From CAWIOX01 sp963837775 (lineage in GTDB: Bacteria; Pseudomonadota; Gammaproteobacteria; Burkholderiales; Burkholderiaceae_D): DNA of 64,000 bases. Numbering within the stretch: position 1 is the stretch's first letter; every line of letters begins with the position of its first letter. The notes below the pieces were generated by a model, which saw only the letters and a program-made list of their open reading frames with translations, was not told the origin of the DNA and did no database searches. Shown here piece after piece: positions 26,274-35,506 of the stretch. The position numbers and the translations under genes are program-made. The stretch covers positions 124,001-188,000 of the forward strand of contig CAWIOX010000033.1 of the NCBI GenBank assembly GCA_963837775.1, given 5' to 3'.

Positions 26274-27419
26274 TCATTCCTCCATGAAGGCGGTCGACAT
26301 CACGCCGTTGGCACGCCTGACCAGCGGTTTATGAAAGCGGATCGGCTGCGCGGCGGCCTGCACCGCGGCCTGGATCAGATGATGGTGCGGCGATTTGCTG
26401 CAGGCCGGATCGGTATTGCCGGCGTCGCCGGTCAGCAGGAAAGCCTGGCAGCGGCAGCCGCCGAAATCCTTCTCGCGCTCGTCGCAGCTGCGGCAGGCTT
26501 CCGGCAGCCAGTCCAGCCCGCGGTATTTGCGGAACAGCGGCGACTCGTGCCAGATCCAGTCCAGCGGCTGGTCGCGCACCGACACGAACTCCAGGCCGGG
26601 AATCATGCGCGACTCCTGGCACGGCATCGCCACGCCGTCCGGCGCGACGGTCAGGTGGATCGCGCCCCAGCCGTTCATGCAGGCCTTCGGGCGGTCTTCG
26701 TAATAATCGGGGATCACGTAGTAGATCGCCATTTTCTTGCCCAGAAGTGCACGCCGGTCCTGCACCACCGCTTCCGCCGCACGCACCTGTTCCAGGCTCG
26801 GCATCAGCTCTTCGCGATTGATCAGCGCCCAGTTGTAGTACTGCAGATTGGCCAGTTCCAGGTATTCGGCACCGAGCCCGGCCGCATAGTCGATCATCGC
26901 GCCGACCTGGGTGATGTTCTGGCGTCCGACCGGCATGTTCAGCACCATCGGGAAGCCGTGCGCCTTGATCAGCCGCGCCGCCTCCAGCTTCAGCAGATGC
27001 GCCCTGGCGCCGACCAGTTCATCGGTCAGCGCGGCCTCGGTCGACTGCATCGACAGCTGGATTTGCTTCAGGCCCGCTTGTTTCAGCGCGATCAGGCGTT
27101 CTTCGCTGAGACCGATGCCGGACGTGATCAGGTTGCTGTACAGGCCGATTTCCTCCGCGTACGCGACCAGTTCTTCCAGATCCCTGCGCTGCAAGGGCTC
27201 GCCGCCGGTGAAACCGACCTGCAGCGCCCCCAGCGCGCGCGCTTCGCGCATCACGCGGCGCCACTCGTCGGTCGACAGTTCGAGCGCAGCGTAGTCCTCG
27301 AAGTCGAGCGGGTTGCTGCACCACGAGCATTTCAGCGGACAACGGTAAGTCAATTCCAGCGCCAGCCACAGCGGCTTGCCCTGGCCGTCCAGGCTCACTC
27401 CGGTAGATTCCTTGGGCAT
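26274..27419 (-). CDS. pqqE: PqqA peptide cyclase PqqE (radical SAM/SPASM)
   Basis: A 381-residue radical SAM enzyme that forms the C-C crosslink between Glu and Tyr of PqqA. The radical SAM cluster motif CPLKCSWC is at about residues 28-35, with GGEPLQRRDL after it. The C-terminal SPASM region carries the auxiliary cluster cysteines in CMNGWG, MPCQES, CRSCDEREKDFGGCRCQ and DPAC. The length is normal. Here pqqE is the first gene of its transcript, followed by the small membrane peptide and three unusual enzyme genes, not at the end of pqqABCDE. Confidence 0.96.
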   Translation of the reverse strand: MPKESTGVSLDGQGKPLWLALELTYRCPLKCSWCSNPLDFEDYAALELSTDEWRRVMREARALGALQVGFTGGEPLQRRDLEELVAYAEEIGLYSNLITSGIGLSEERLIALKQAGLKQIQLSMQSTEAALTDELVGARAHLLKLEAARLIKAHGFPMVLNMPVGRQNITQVGAMIDYAAGLGAEYLELANLQYYNWALINREELMPSLEQVRAAEAVVQDRRALLGKKMAIYYVIPDYYEDRPKACMNGWGAIHLTVAPDGVAMPCQESRMIPGLEFVSVRDQPLDWIWHESPLFRKYRGLDWLPEACRSCDEREKDFGGCRCQAFLLTGDAGNTDPACSKSPHHHLIQAAVQAAAQPIRFHKPLVRRANGVMSTAFMEE

Positions 27420-27591
27420 GGCGACATCCTTTCCGATACAGAGACGATAAACAGACGATCCGGAACGCCCGGAGCATGACGACGATTATCAAATGAATGG
27501 AAAATGAAAAACACCAGAAAGGCGGGAACCGGACATCGCGAATGGCTGGAGCTTGGCCTAGCGATTTTCTGTAGCGGCCCGGGCTTTGGCT

Positions 27592-28237
27592 TCAAGCTCC
27601 GGTTTGCTGGATGGTCACCAGGCCGTGGCGGGCGGCCAGCTGCAGCAGTTTGAAATCATTGTCGGCATCGAGCTTTTGCCGGATCAGCGTCAGATAGTTG
27701 AGGACCGTTTTCGGGCTGAGCTGCATCGAGCTGGCAATCCCGGTTGCCGATTCGCCATGCACATGCATGCGCAGCACTTCGAATTCCCTTGGCGTGAGAT
27801 GGGCGAATGCGCCGCTCGCCGTCGATGGCGTCCTCGGCAAGAATCTGCGCGATTTCCGGCGAAAACACGCGCTTGCCGATGGCGATGCGCCGGATGCCGT
27901 CGATCACGTCCTCCGGCTCGCAATGTTTGGTCAGATAGCCGAGGGCGCCGCTGCGCAGCGCCTGGGTGATGTGGCCCCCATCTTCGTGCATCGAAAGGAC
28001 CAGCACTTTCAGTTCGGGGCGGCGCGCCAGCATGCCGCGTATCGCTTCGATGCCGCTGCTGCCCCTGAGGCTGAGGTCGACCAGCGCCACATCGGGCGCG
28101 GTGCGCAGCACCAGCGCATTGGCTTCATCGGCCCTGGCGGCTTCGCCCACCACCTGCAGGCCCGGCTCGGCGTCGAGCAGGCGGCGATAGCCGGTTCTTA
28201 CGATGGCGTGGTCGTCGACCAGAATAATGCGGATCAT
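27592..28237 (-). CDS. NarL/LuxR-type response regulator (one frameshift)
   Basis: A 214-residue regulator after correction. The receiver domain has ILVDDHAIVRTGYRRLL and the phospho-accepting Asp in DVALVDLSLRGSSG. The LuxR-type helix-turn-helix is HLTPREFEVLRMHV to MQLSPKTVLNYLTLIRQKL. The two parts are in different frames and join if one base is removed at about 27811-27816. The ATG at 28237 is preceded by AGGAGG, so it is translated on its own even though the upstream kinase frame runs into it without a stop. Related regulators (AgmR/ErbR, ExaE) control PQQ-dependent alcohol oxidation in pseudomonads. Confidence 0.88.
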
Positions 28238-29557
28238 GTCTGCCTCCTGTTGTTCTGTTGCGGTCAGCGGCAGGCTGATCTGCAGCTGCAGGCCGTGCGC
28301 CGGCCCCGGCCCGAGCGCCAGGAACCCGTTCACCATGTCCAGTCTTTCCTCGATCCCGAGCAGGCCGCCGCCGCGCTGCGGGCCGTCCGGCGCCAGGCCG
28401 CAGCCGTCATCCTCGACCCGCAGCGTCAGCACCCCGGCATCCGCGGCTATCTGCACCCGGCAGTGGGTTGCGCCGCTGTGCCGCACGACATTGGTCAGTG
28501 CCTCCTGCGCGACGCGATACAGCACCAGCCCGACGTCCTCGCCGAGCAACGGTAGTTTGGCCGGCATCTCGAGCCGGAAACTAATTCCGGACGCGCGCTG
28601 CTGCCAGCTGGCCAGCAATTCACGCAAGGCGCTGGCCAGCCCCGGCCCATCCAGGCCGTGCGGCCGCAGGCGCTTGAGCATCGCACGCAGCTGCTCGCCG
28701 CTGGTGCGGACATCGCGCCGCAGTTCCTGCGCGCATTCGACAATGTGCCGGGCGTCGAGCTGCTCCGCATTGCGTTCGAGATAAGCGGCGGTCACGCCGA
28801 TCGCGGTCAGCGTCTGTCCCATCTCGTCGTGCAATTCCCTGGCCAGAGCGCGGCGTTCATCTTCCTGCACCCGGATCAGCTGGCGCGACAGCTGGCGCTG
28901 CGCCGCGTGCGAACTCGACAGTGCGGCGGCGAGATGATTGATCGCAGCGGCGACTTGACTGAATTCGCGCAGCGCGAAAGCGGGCAGCGCGGCATCCGCT
29001 TCGCCCCTGGCCAGGCGCTGCAGGCCGGCCTCCAGCTCGCGGAACGGTGCCAGCGCGCGGTCGGCCGAGCGCCAGGCGATCAGCAGGGTTGCTCCAGAAA
29101 AGAGCAGCAGAGTGATGCAAAGTCGAACAGTGTCGCCCATTCGTTCCTCGATTTCCGAGGCCGGGTTGGGCGCAATGCGCAGGGTCTGAGCGCCGACGCG
29201 GATCAGTTGAGTGGCAGCTGTCGCCGGTTCGACGCCGAGCATGCCGGCCAGCCAGTTGGCGTCCGCAGCACTGTGGTCAGCGGGCGCTGCAGCGCCGCTG
29301 CTGACGGTCAGATGGCGTAGCGAACCGCTATTCAAAATCGCCTCCAGACGCGCCGCGGCCTCGGCCGGCGGCAGATCGCGTTCGATCCGCCCGGCATCGA
29401 GCAGCACCCTGACCAACTGCTCCGAGGCGACGACCTCGGCGCTGACGTCGTTGCGCAGCGAGTACAGGCTGATCAGTACGGTCAGCAGCAACAACCCTAG
29501 CAGCATTGCGCCGAGATAGCCGACCAAGCGTCGTCTGAGATCCATCGCCTGCCCCAT
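28238..29557 (-). CDS. NarX-type sensor histidine kinase (no stop before the regulator)
   Basis: A sensor kinase of about 435 residues: two transmembrane helices (about 10-28 and 143-160), a short periplasmic domain, a HAMP-like linker, HisKA_3 with the phospho-accepting His in ALARELHDEMGQTLTAIG, and a HATPase domain (VAQEALTNVVRHSGA, VEDDGCGLAP, GLLGIEERLDMVNG). The frame continues into the response regulator without a stop. If one base in the last codons is extra, the frame shifts onto TGA in CTGACC, giving a normal separate kinase. Starts at 29557 or 29545 are both possible. It is divergent from the TonB receptor gene. Confidence 0.85.
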
Positions 29558-29738
29558 GTCCAAGTAATGATCTTGTACAGCAAGTTTCGTACCGAGTGGT
29601 GCATGGATGTCGGGAATTTTTCCCGGGTTTTGCGTGGCTAAATCCCGAGACTTGCGGCAGTGCCGCCCCATATAGTGAGCACACTACGGCAGTCCTGGTT
29701 CGACCGCCGGCAACGCAAACAACAAATCAGGAGACCTT

Positions 29739-32276
29739 GTGCAATATCAGATACTTCACCGTGGGCCGCAGGCATGGCCCCGGACCGCCATCGTGCTGGC
29801 ACTGGCGGCCGCATTCAGCCCGCATGCCCACGCGCAGCAGGAAAAAATACTGCCGGCGGTCGAGGTCATCGGCAGCACGCCGCTGCCCGGCATCGGCCAG
29901 CCGCGCAACGAAATCGCGGCACCGGTGCAAACTGCCAGAAGCCGCGACATCGAGCGCAGCGGTGCGCTGGAGCTGGGCGACTTCATGAACCGCACGCTGG
30001 GCAGCGTGCATGTCAACGAAATGCAGGGCAATCCATTCCAGATGGATGTCAGCTATCGCGGCTATACCGCGTCGCCGCTGCTGGGCACGCCGCAGGGCTT
30101 GTCGGTGTACATGGATGGCGTGCGCATGAATCAGCCGTTTGGCGATGTGGTGAGCTGGGACCTGATTCCGCGTGCGGCGATTTCGTCGATGACGCTGATG
30201 CCGGGTTCGAACCCGCTGTTCGGCCTGAACACGCTGGGCGGCGCGCTGTCGGTGCAGACCAAGAACGGCCGCAGCGATCCGGGCACCTCGCTGCAGACCA
30301 CTGTCGGCAGCAATGCGCGGCGTGCGCTCGAGTTCGAGCATGGCGGCTTCAACGACAAGGGACTGGACTGGTATGTCAGCGGCAACCTGTTCCGGGAGAA
30401 TGGCTGGCGCAATGATTCGCCGTCCGATGTGCGCCAGTTGTTCAGCAAGCTGGGCTGGCGCAGCGGCGCCACCGACCTGAAGCTGACGCTGGCCCATGCC
30501 GACAATCAGCTGACCGGCAATGGCCTGCAGGAGCAGGGTTTGCTGGCGCGCGACCGGACCAGCGTGTACACCAAGCCGGATCTGACGCAGAACCGTTCGA
30601 CGCTGCTCAATCTGGCGGCCAGCCATGCATTCAATGATGAGCTGCTGTTCTCCGGCAATGCGTATTACCGCAACATCAACAGCGCGACCCTCAACGGCGA
30701 CATCAACGAGGGGGCGCTGGACCAGTCGGTGTATCAGCCCAGTGCGGCCGATAAAGCGGCGCTGGCGGCGGCCGGCTATAGCGGCTATCCGGCCAGCGGC
30801 GCCAATGCCTCGAACACGCCCTTTCCATTCTGGCGCTGCATCGCGCAAGCGCTGCAGAACGACGAGCCGGCCGAGAAATGCAATGGCTTGATCAACCGCA
30901 CCCAGACCTCGCAGCAGAATTACGGACTGTCAGGCCAGCTGACCTGGCTGGGCGATCTGGCCGGCAAGCGCAACCAGCTGGTGGCGGGCGCCGGCTATGA
31001 CGCCAGCCGCGTCAGTTTCACGCAGTCCTCGCAACTCGGCTATCTGAATCCGGACCGCAGCATCAGCGGCGTCAATGCGTTCGGCGATGGGGTCAGCGGC
31101 GGCAATGTGGATGGCGCGCCGTATGACACGCGGGTCGATCTTGCCGGCCGGATCCGGACCTGGAGCCTGTTTGCCAGCGACACCCTGTCACTCCGGGACA
31201 ACTTGCACCTGACGCTATCGGGGCGCTACAACGCGACCTCGATCAAGAATCGCGACCAGATCCATGCCGACGGCGACAGCGCGTCGCTCAGCGGCGAGCA
31301 CCGCTTTGCACGCTTGAATCCTGCCATCGGCCTGACTTACAGCCCGACCAGGGCGCTCAACACCTATGCCGGCTACAGTGAAAGCAGCCGCGCGCCGACC
31401 GCGATCGAACTGGGTTGCGCCAATCCGGATCAGCCCTGCAAGCTGCCCAATGCGATGGCCGGCGATCCGCCGCTGCAGCAGGTCGTCACACGGACCTTTG
31501 AGGCCGGCGTGCGCGGCACCGCAGCCGGCAATCTGCAATGGAATGCCGGCCTGTTCAGCGCTGAAAACAAGGACGACATCCTGTTTGTGGCCGACAATCA
31601 GTCCGGTTTTGGCTATTTCAAGAACTTCGGCAAAACCCGGCGCCAGGGGCTGGAACTGGGTCTGAGCGGCAAGCTCGGCAAGCTCAATCTGGGCGCGCAA
31701 TACACCTGGCTGGATGCGACTTTCCAGAGTGCCGAAACCGTCAATGGCAGCGGCAACAGCAGCAATGACGCGGCCAGTGCCGGCAGTCCTGGACTGGAAG
31801 GCACCATCAACATTCGTCCGGGCGACCGCATTCCGCTGATCCCGCGTCAAATGCTGAAACTGTCTGCCGATTATGCAGTGTCGCCATCCTTCACCCTCAA
31901 CAGCAGTATGGTGGCGGTGTCGGGTGCATTGGCGCGTGGCAACGAGAACAATGGTCACCAGCCGGATGGCAAGTATTATCTTGGCCCGGGCCGCAGCGCC
32001 GGTTATGCGATTTTCAATTTGGGCGGCAACTACCGCGTGACGCCACAGTTGCAGTTGCTGGCGCAAGTCAATAACGTGTTCGACACGCAGTACAGCAGCG
32101 CCGCCCAACTGGGGTCGACCGGCTTTGATGCGAACGGTAATTTCGCCGCCAGAGCGTTGGGGGGATCGAGCGCCGACGGCTTTCCGGTCCAGCAATCGAC
32201 CTTCTACGCCCCTGGCGCGCCAAGGTTGTTCTGGCTCGGACTGCGTTATGTGTTCGATAAGCCAGCCGGCGGCTAA
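29739..32276 (+). CDS. TonB-dependent outer membrane receptor
   Basis: An 845-residue receptor. A signal peptide (to about HAHAQ) is followed by a plug domain (VEVIGSTPLPG, ALELGDFMNRTLGSV, GLSVYMDGVRMNQPFGD) and a C-terminal 22-strand beta-barrel ending in an aromatic residue region (LFWLGLRYVFDKPAGG). It starts with GTG, preceded by AGGAGA. The substrate is unknown. TonB receptors near pqq and quinoprotein loci import PQQ, lanthanide chelates or other metal complexes, so uptake linked to the adjacent pqq island is a reasonable inference. No iron-siderophore genes are nearby. Confidence 0.92.
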   Translation: MQYQILHRGPQAWPRTAIVLALAAAFSPHAHAQQEKILPAVEVIGSTPLPGIGQPRNEIAAPVQTARSRDIERSGALELGDFMNRTLGSVHVNEMQGNPFQMDVSYRGYTASPLLGTPQGLSVYMDGVRMNQPFGDVVSWDLIPRAAISSMTLMPGSNPLFGLNTLGGALSVQTKNGRSDPGTSLQTTVGSNARRALEFEHGGFNDKGLDWYVSGNLFRENGWRNDSPSDVRQLFSKLGWRSGATDLKLTLAHADNQLTGNGLQEQGLLARDRTSVYTKPDLTQNRSTLLNLAASHAFNDELLFSGNAYYRNINSATLNGDINEGALDQSVYQPSAADKAALAAAGYSGYPASGANASNTPFPFWRCIAQALQNDEPAEKCNGLINRTQTSQQNYGLSGQLTWLGDLAGKRNQLVAGAGYDASRVSFTQSSQLGYLNPDRSISGVNAFGDGVSGGNVDGAPYDTRVDLAGRIRTWSLFASDTLSLRDNLHLTLSGRYNATSIKNRDQIHADGDSASLSGEHRFARLNPAIGLTYSPTRALNTYAGYSESSRAPTAIELGCANPDQPCKLPNAMAGDPPLQQVVTRTFEAGVRGTAAGNLQWNAGLFSAENKDDILFVADNQSGFGYFKNFGKTRRQGLELGLSGKLGKLNLGAQYTWLDATFQSAETVNGSGNSSNDAASAGSPGLEGTINIRPGDRIPLIPRQMLKLSADYAVSPSFTLNSSMVAVSGALARGNENNGHQPDGKYYLGPGRSAGYAIFNLGGNYRVTPQLQLLAQVNNVFDTQYSSAAQLGSTGFDANGNFAARALGGSSADGFPVQQSTFYAPGAPRLFWLGLRYVFDKPAGG

Positions 32277-32324
32277 ATCGAGATCGCACGACGCCTGCAT
32301 AGCCGACGCCAAGCCATTTTCCGG

Positions 32325-32404
32325 TGAAAATATACTGCGCCCTGTATTTTTAACAGGTCAATGAATACCGTGCGGGAAGCACTAGGTTTTACCTGATACT
32401 CCCC
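32325..32404 (-). repeat. Dispersed intergenic repeat, copy c
   Basis: On the minus strand it starts GGGGAGTATCAGG, can pair GGGGAG with CTTCCC around an AGG...CCT inner stem, and ends ATACAGGGCGCAGTATATTTTCA. It lies between two convergent genes (TonB receptor and enoyl-CoA hydratase), which argues against a simple promoter operator. Confidence 0.82.
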
Positions 32405-32459
32405 ACAATCAATGCGATATTGAGGAGCTTCGCGGGAGACTGCGGCAAGCGGCGCCGGC

Positions 32460-33260
32460 TTAAAACTTGGGCGCGCGTTTTTCGCACAGCGAACTCACGC
32501 CTTCCCGCACGTCCGGTCCGGACAGGCCCATGAATTGCAGCGCCAGCGAGGCGTCGAAACTGGGGCCGGCCATGCGCAGCCAGTTGTTGAGCGCGTATTT
32601 GGTCCAGCGGATCGCGGTCGGCGAACCGTCGGCCAGCTTGTGCGCGATCTCGAACGCCTTCTCGCTCAAATCATGCTCTTCGCAGCACAGCGACACCAGG
32701 CCGATGCGCTCGGCCTCTTCGCCGCTGACCTCTTCGCACAGCAGCAGGTGGTACTTGGCCTTGGCCATCCCGCACAGCAACGGCCAGACGATCGCCGCAT
32801 GGTCGCCGGCCGCGACGCCGATCCGGGTATGGCCGTCGACGATGCAGGCCGACTTGGCCGCAATCGAGATGTCGGCCAGCAAGCCGGCCACCAGGCCGGC
32901 GCCCATCGCCGGGCCGTGCATCAGCGAGACGATCGGCTTGCTGCAGTTGATGATGTTGTAGACCAGGTCTTTCGACTCTTGCCAGACCCGCGCCCGCAGC
33001 GCGAAATTATGCGCCATATCCTCCACCAGCGACAGCTCGCCGCCGGCCGAAAAGCCCTTGCCCTCGCCGCGGATCAGCGCCACCCTGACGCTGTCGTCGT
33101 CATCCAGCGTGCGCCAGATTTCGGACAGTTCGCGATGCAGCCGGTGATCGAAGGCCGACTGCGGGCCGCTCAACGCCGGCCTGGCCCCCATCACGATTTC
33201 AAGGATACCGCCGGCGTGATGATGCAGTTGCAATGCCGAATATTTGTCGTAAGGGTTCAT
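32460..33260 (-). CDS. Enoyl-CoA hydratase/isomerase family protein
   Basis: A 266-residue crotonase-fold protein. The oxyanion-hole segment GEGKGFSAGGELSLVEDM and MHGPAMGAGLVAGLLADI are present, as is IGVAAGDHAAIVWPLLCGMA. Crotonases hydrate or isomerise enoyl-CoA esters, typically in fatty acid or aromatic catabolism. One of the usual catalytic Glu positions is replaced in the AAGDH segment, so the exact reaction is open. I chose the ATG at 33260 because the upstream in-frame sequence is not protein-like. It stands alone, divergent from the DUF3108 pair. Confidence 0.85.
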   Translation of the reverse strand: MNPYDKYSALQLHHHAGGILEIVMGARPALSGPQSAFDHRLHRELSEIWRTLDDDDSVRVALIRGEGKGFSAGGELSLVEDMAHNFALRARVWQESKDLVYNIINCSKPIVSLMHGPAMGAGLVAGLLADISIAAKSACIVDGHTRIGVAAGDHAAIVWPLLCGMAKAKYHLLLCEEVSGEEAERIGLVSLCCEEHDLSEKAFEIAHKLADGSPTAIRWTKYALNNWLRMAGPSFDASLALQFMGLSGPDVREGVSSLCEKRAPKF

Positions 33261-33483
33261 CTTGTTCAACCTGTCACATTGATTAAGCGATCGATTTGAC
33301 GCGCAAACCGGCGTCTCCGGCAGCGGCGAATCACTACTGCAGCTTTCAGTAATAACAGCGTCTGCGCCGCCGGTTTTGATTTTTCTCAACGCAGGGCAAA
33401 AAATCCTTGTAAATTCAAACACATACATGCCAGCGCAGCGGCCGCATCGCGCCCGCTTCGGCGGTTGCGTATAAACTAGCGGC

Positions 33484-34611
33484 ATGGCGACCAACTCTCA
33501 TGCTCCCGTGCAACTCCCGTCAAAACGCTGGCTTGTCATCATTGCCCTGTCGCTGCTGCTGCATCTGCTGATCCTGAACCTGGCAGGACCGCGCATCGGC
33601 ATCCCGTCCTGGCACGCGCAGGATCAAGCCACCATCAGCGCGCAACTGCAGGCACCGCAGGCCGCCCTGGCGCCGGCGGTTCAAGCCCCAACACCGGCAC
33701 AGCGCCACCCCAAACCGCGTCCGACGACACCGCACGCGATCCCCGCCGCAGCGCCAACAGCGGCGCCAGCCGCCGCGCCGGCCGCCGCCGAAACCCTGCC
33801 GCCGGCCGGGATGGAGGCGCCCGGCACCAGCGTCGAGGCTGCCAGCGAACTGCCGCCGGCATCAGCCCCGGGCCCCGATCATCCGGCCCAGCCCGCAGTG
33901 CCGGCCACGGCGCCGGCAAGCGCCGAACAGCTGGCGGCGGTGCACTATGCGGTCAGCCCGCCGCCGCCCGCAGCGCTGAAATACGATGTGCAGGCGCTGC
34001 GCGCAGGCCAGAAAGTGTATGGCAACGGCAAAATCCGCTGGCAAACCGACGGCAACAGCTACCGCGTCGACGGCGAAGCCGGGGTGCTGTTTTTCACCGT
34101 GCTCAATTTCAGCAGCGAAGGCCAGATCGACCCCTACGGCGTGGCGCCGCTGCTGTACACCGAAAAACGCTTCCGCAAAGCAGCCACCAACACCCACTTC
34201 CAGCGCGAACGCAACGCCATCAGCTTCTCGGCCTCGACCGCCAGCTATCCGCGCCATGGCGGCGAGCAGGACCGCGCCAGCGTGATCTGGCAGCTGGCCG
34301 GCATCGGCCGCGGCGACAGCGCGAAGTTTGTGCCCGGCGCCGAAATCGATCTGTTCGTGGCCGGCGTGCGCGATGCCGAAACCTGGCGCATCCGGGTCGT
34401 GGGACAGGAAAGCATCGCGCTGCCGCTCGGAGAAACCGCTGCCTGGCATCTGGTGCGGGTGCCGCGCGCCGGTTCCTATGAACAGCAGCTCGACATCTGG
34501 CTCGCGCCGCAGCGCGAATGGTATCCGCTGCGCTTGCGCTACACCGACACCAATGGCGATTACCTGGACATGGCCGCCTCCGAAATCCAATCGGGCAACC
34601 CCGGCAACTAA
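33484..34611 (+). CDS. DUF3108 protein with TonB-like N-terminus
   Basis: A 375-residue protein. A cytoplasmic N-terminus and one membrane helix (about 18-34) lead to a Pro/Ala-rich periplasmic linker (about 55-150), then a DUF3108 domain (about 155-372) with the pattern YGVAPLLYTEKRFRK, ASYPRHGGEQDRASVIWQL and DIWLAPQREWYPLRLRYTD. The helix-plus-proline-linker layout is TonB-like but no TonB C-terminal domain is present. The function is unknown. A second DUF3108 gene follows 10 bp downstream. Confidence 0.85.
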   Translation: MATNSHAPVQLPSKRWLVIIALSLLLHLLILNLAGPRIGIPSWHAQDQATISAQLQAPQAALAPAVQAPTPAQRHPKPRPTTPHAIPAAAPTAAPAAAPAAAETLPPAGMEAPGTSVEAASELPPASAPGPDHPAQPAVPATAPASAEQLAAVHYAVSPPPPAALKYDVQALRAGQKVYGNGKIRWQTDGNSYRVDGEAGVLFFTVLNFSSEGQIDPYGVAPLLYTEKRFRKAATNTHFQRERNAISFSASTASYPRHGGEQDRASVIWQLAGIGRGDSAKFVPGAEIDLFVAGVRDAETWRIRVVGQESIALPLGETAAWHLVRVPRAGSYEQQLDIWLAPQREWYPLRLRYTDTNGDYLDMAASEIQSGNPGN

Positions 34612-34621
34612 GAGAATTCAC

Positions 34622-35365
34622 ATGCACCGACCTCTGGCCGCAGCATTACTGGCACTCAGCACCTTGGCCGCCGCGCAAGCCCCGGACCATCCGGCCATCA
34701 GGCACCCGTTCAAGCTGCCGCCGTCGGCCGACTTGCACTATGCGATCAAGGCCAGGCAGGGCGGGCTGACCCTGAGCGGCAATGCACTGCTGTCATGGTC
34801 CGCCGGCGAAGACAGTTATGCGATCAAGACCGAAACCCGCGCGATGCTGTTCGGAAAAATTCTGCAAGCCGACAGCAGCGGCAGCATCGACGGCTACGGG
34901 CTGGCACCGGCGCAAGCGATCGAAACGCGCTTTCGCAAGACGCCCAGCACCACCACCTTCGACCGCGACAGCCAGACCATCCGTTTCAGCGAATCGAGCG
35001 CCAGCTACCCGCTCAAGGGCGGCGAGCAAGACCGCACCAGCGCCATCTGGCATCTGATTTCAGTGGCGCGCGCGGCGCCGGGCAAGATCAGGAAGGGGGC
35101 GGAATGGGTGTTTTTCGTGGCCGGGCGGCGCGATGCGGAACGCTGGACGTTCAAGGTGCTGCAACGGGAAACCATCCGCACCGCGCTGGGCGAGCTGGAC
35201 ACGCTGCATCTGAGCAAGGCGCCGCCGCCGGACTCGCGCAGCCAGCGACTCGACATCTGGCTCGCACCGGCGCTGGAATGGTATCCGGTGCGCCTGCGCT
35301 TCACCGATGACGACGGCGATTTCGTCGAGCAATCACTGCAGGAAATCACCCGCAAAACGCCCTGA
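34622..35365 (+). CDS. DUF3108 secreted protein (tandem paralogue)
   Basis: A 247-residue protein with a signal peptide (MHRPLAAALLALSTLAAAQA) and one DUF3108 domain. It shares with the upstream gene the series YGLAPAQAIETRFRK, SASYPLKGGEQDRTSAIWHL and LDIWLAPALEWYPVRLRFTD. The two clearly arose by duplication, the first copy having gained or kept a membrane anchor. The ATG at 34622 sits 10 bp after the upstream stop with GAGAATTCAC before it. The function is unknown, presumably in the envelope. Confidence 0.88.
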   Translation: MHRPLAAALLALSTLAAAQAPDHPAIRHPFKLPPSADLHYAIKARQGGLTLSGNALLSWSAGEDSYAIKTETRAMLFGKILQADSSGSIDGYGLAPAQAIETRFRKTPSTTTFDRDSQTIRFSESSASYPLKGGEQDRTSAIWHLISVARAAPGKIRKGAEWVFFVAGRRDAERWTFKVLQRETIRTALGELDTLHLSKAPPPDSRSQRLDIWLAPALEWYPVRLRFTDDDGDFVEQSLQEITRKTP

Positions 35366-35506
35366 AGCGGCCTGGCGAGCGTCCCCGCCAATCAACACTG
35401 CCGCCGGCATTTCCCACTTCCTTTTGTTTCATTGCGAAAAACCGTCAGCCCCCTCTGATGCGCGACACTATAGATCCGGAACGAATAGTGTTGGAACCGG
35501 ATCCCC

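Noticed and set aside
28238..29557. A true hybrid histidine kinase with fused receiver
   Set aside because: A full Shine-Dalgarno and ATG precede the regulator and a one-base shift restores the kinase stop. With many one-base insertions in this contig, fusion is the less likely explanation.
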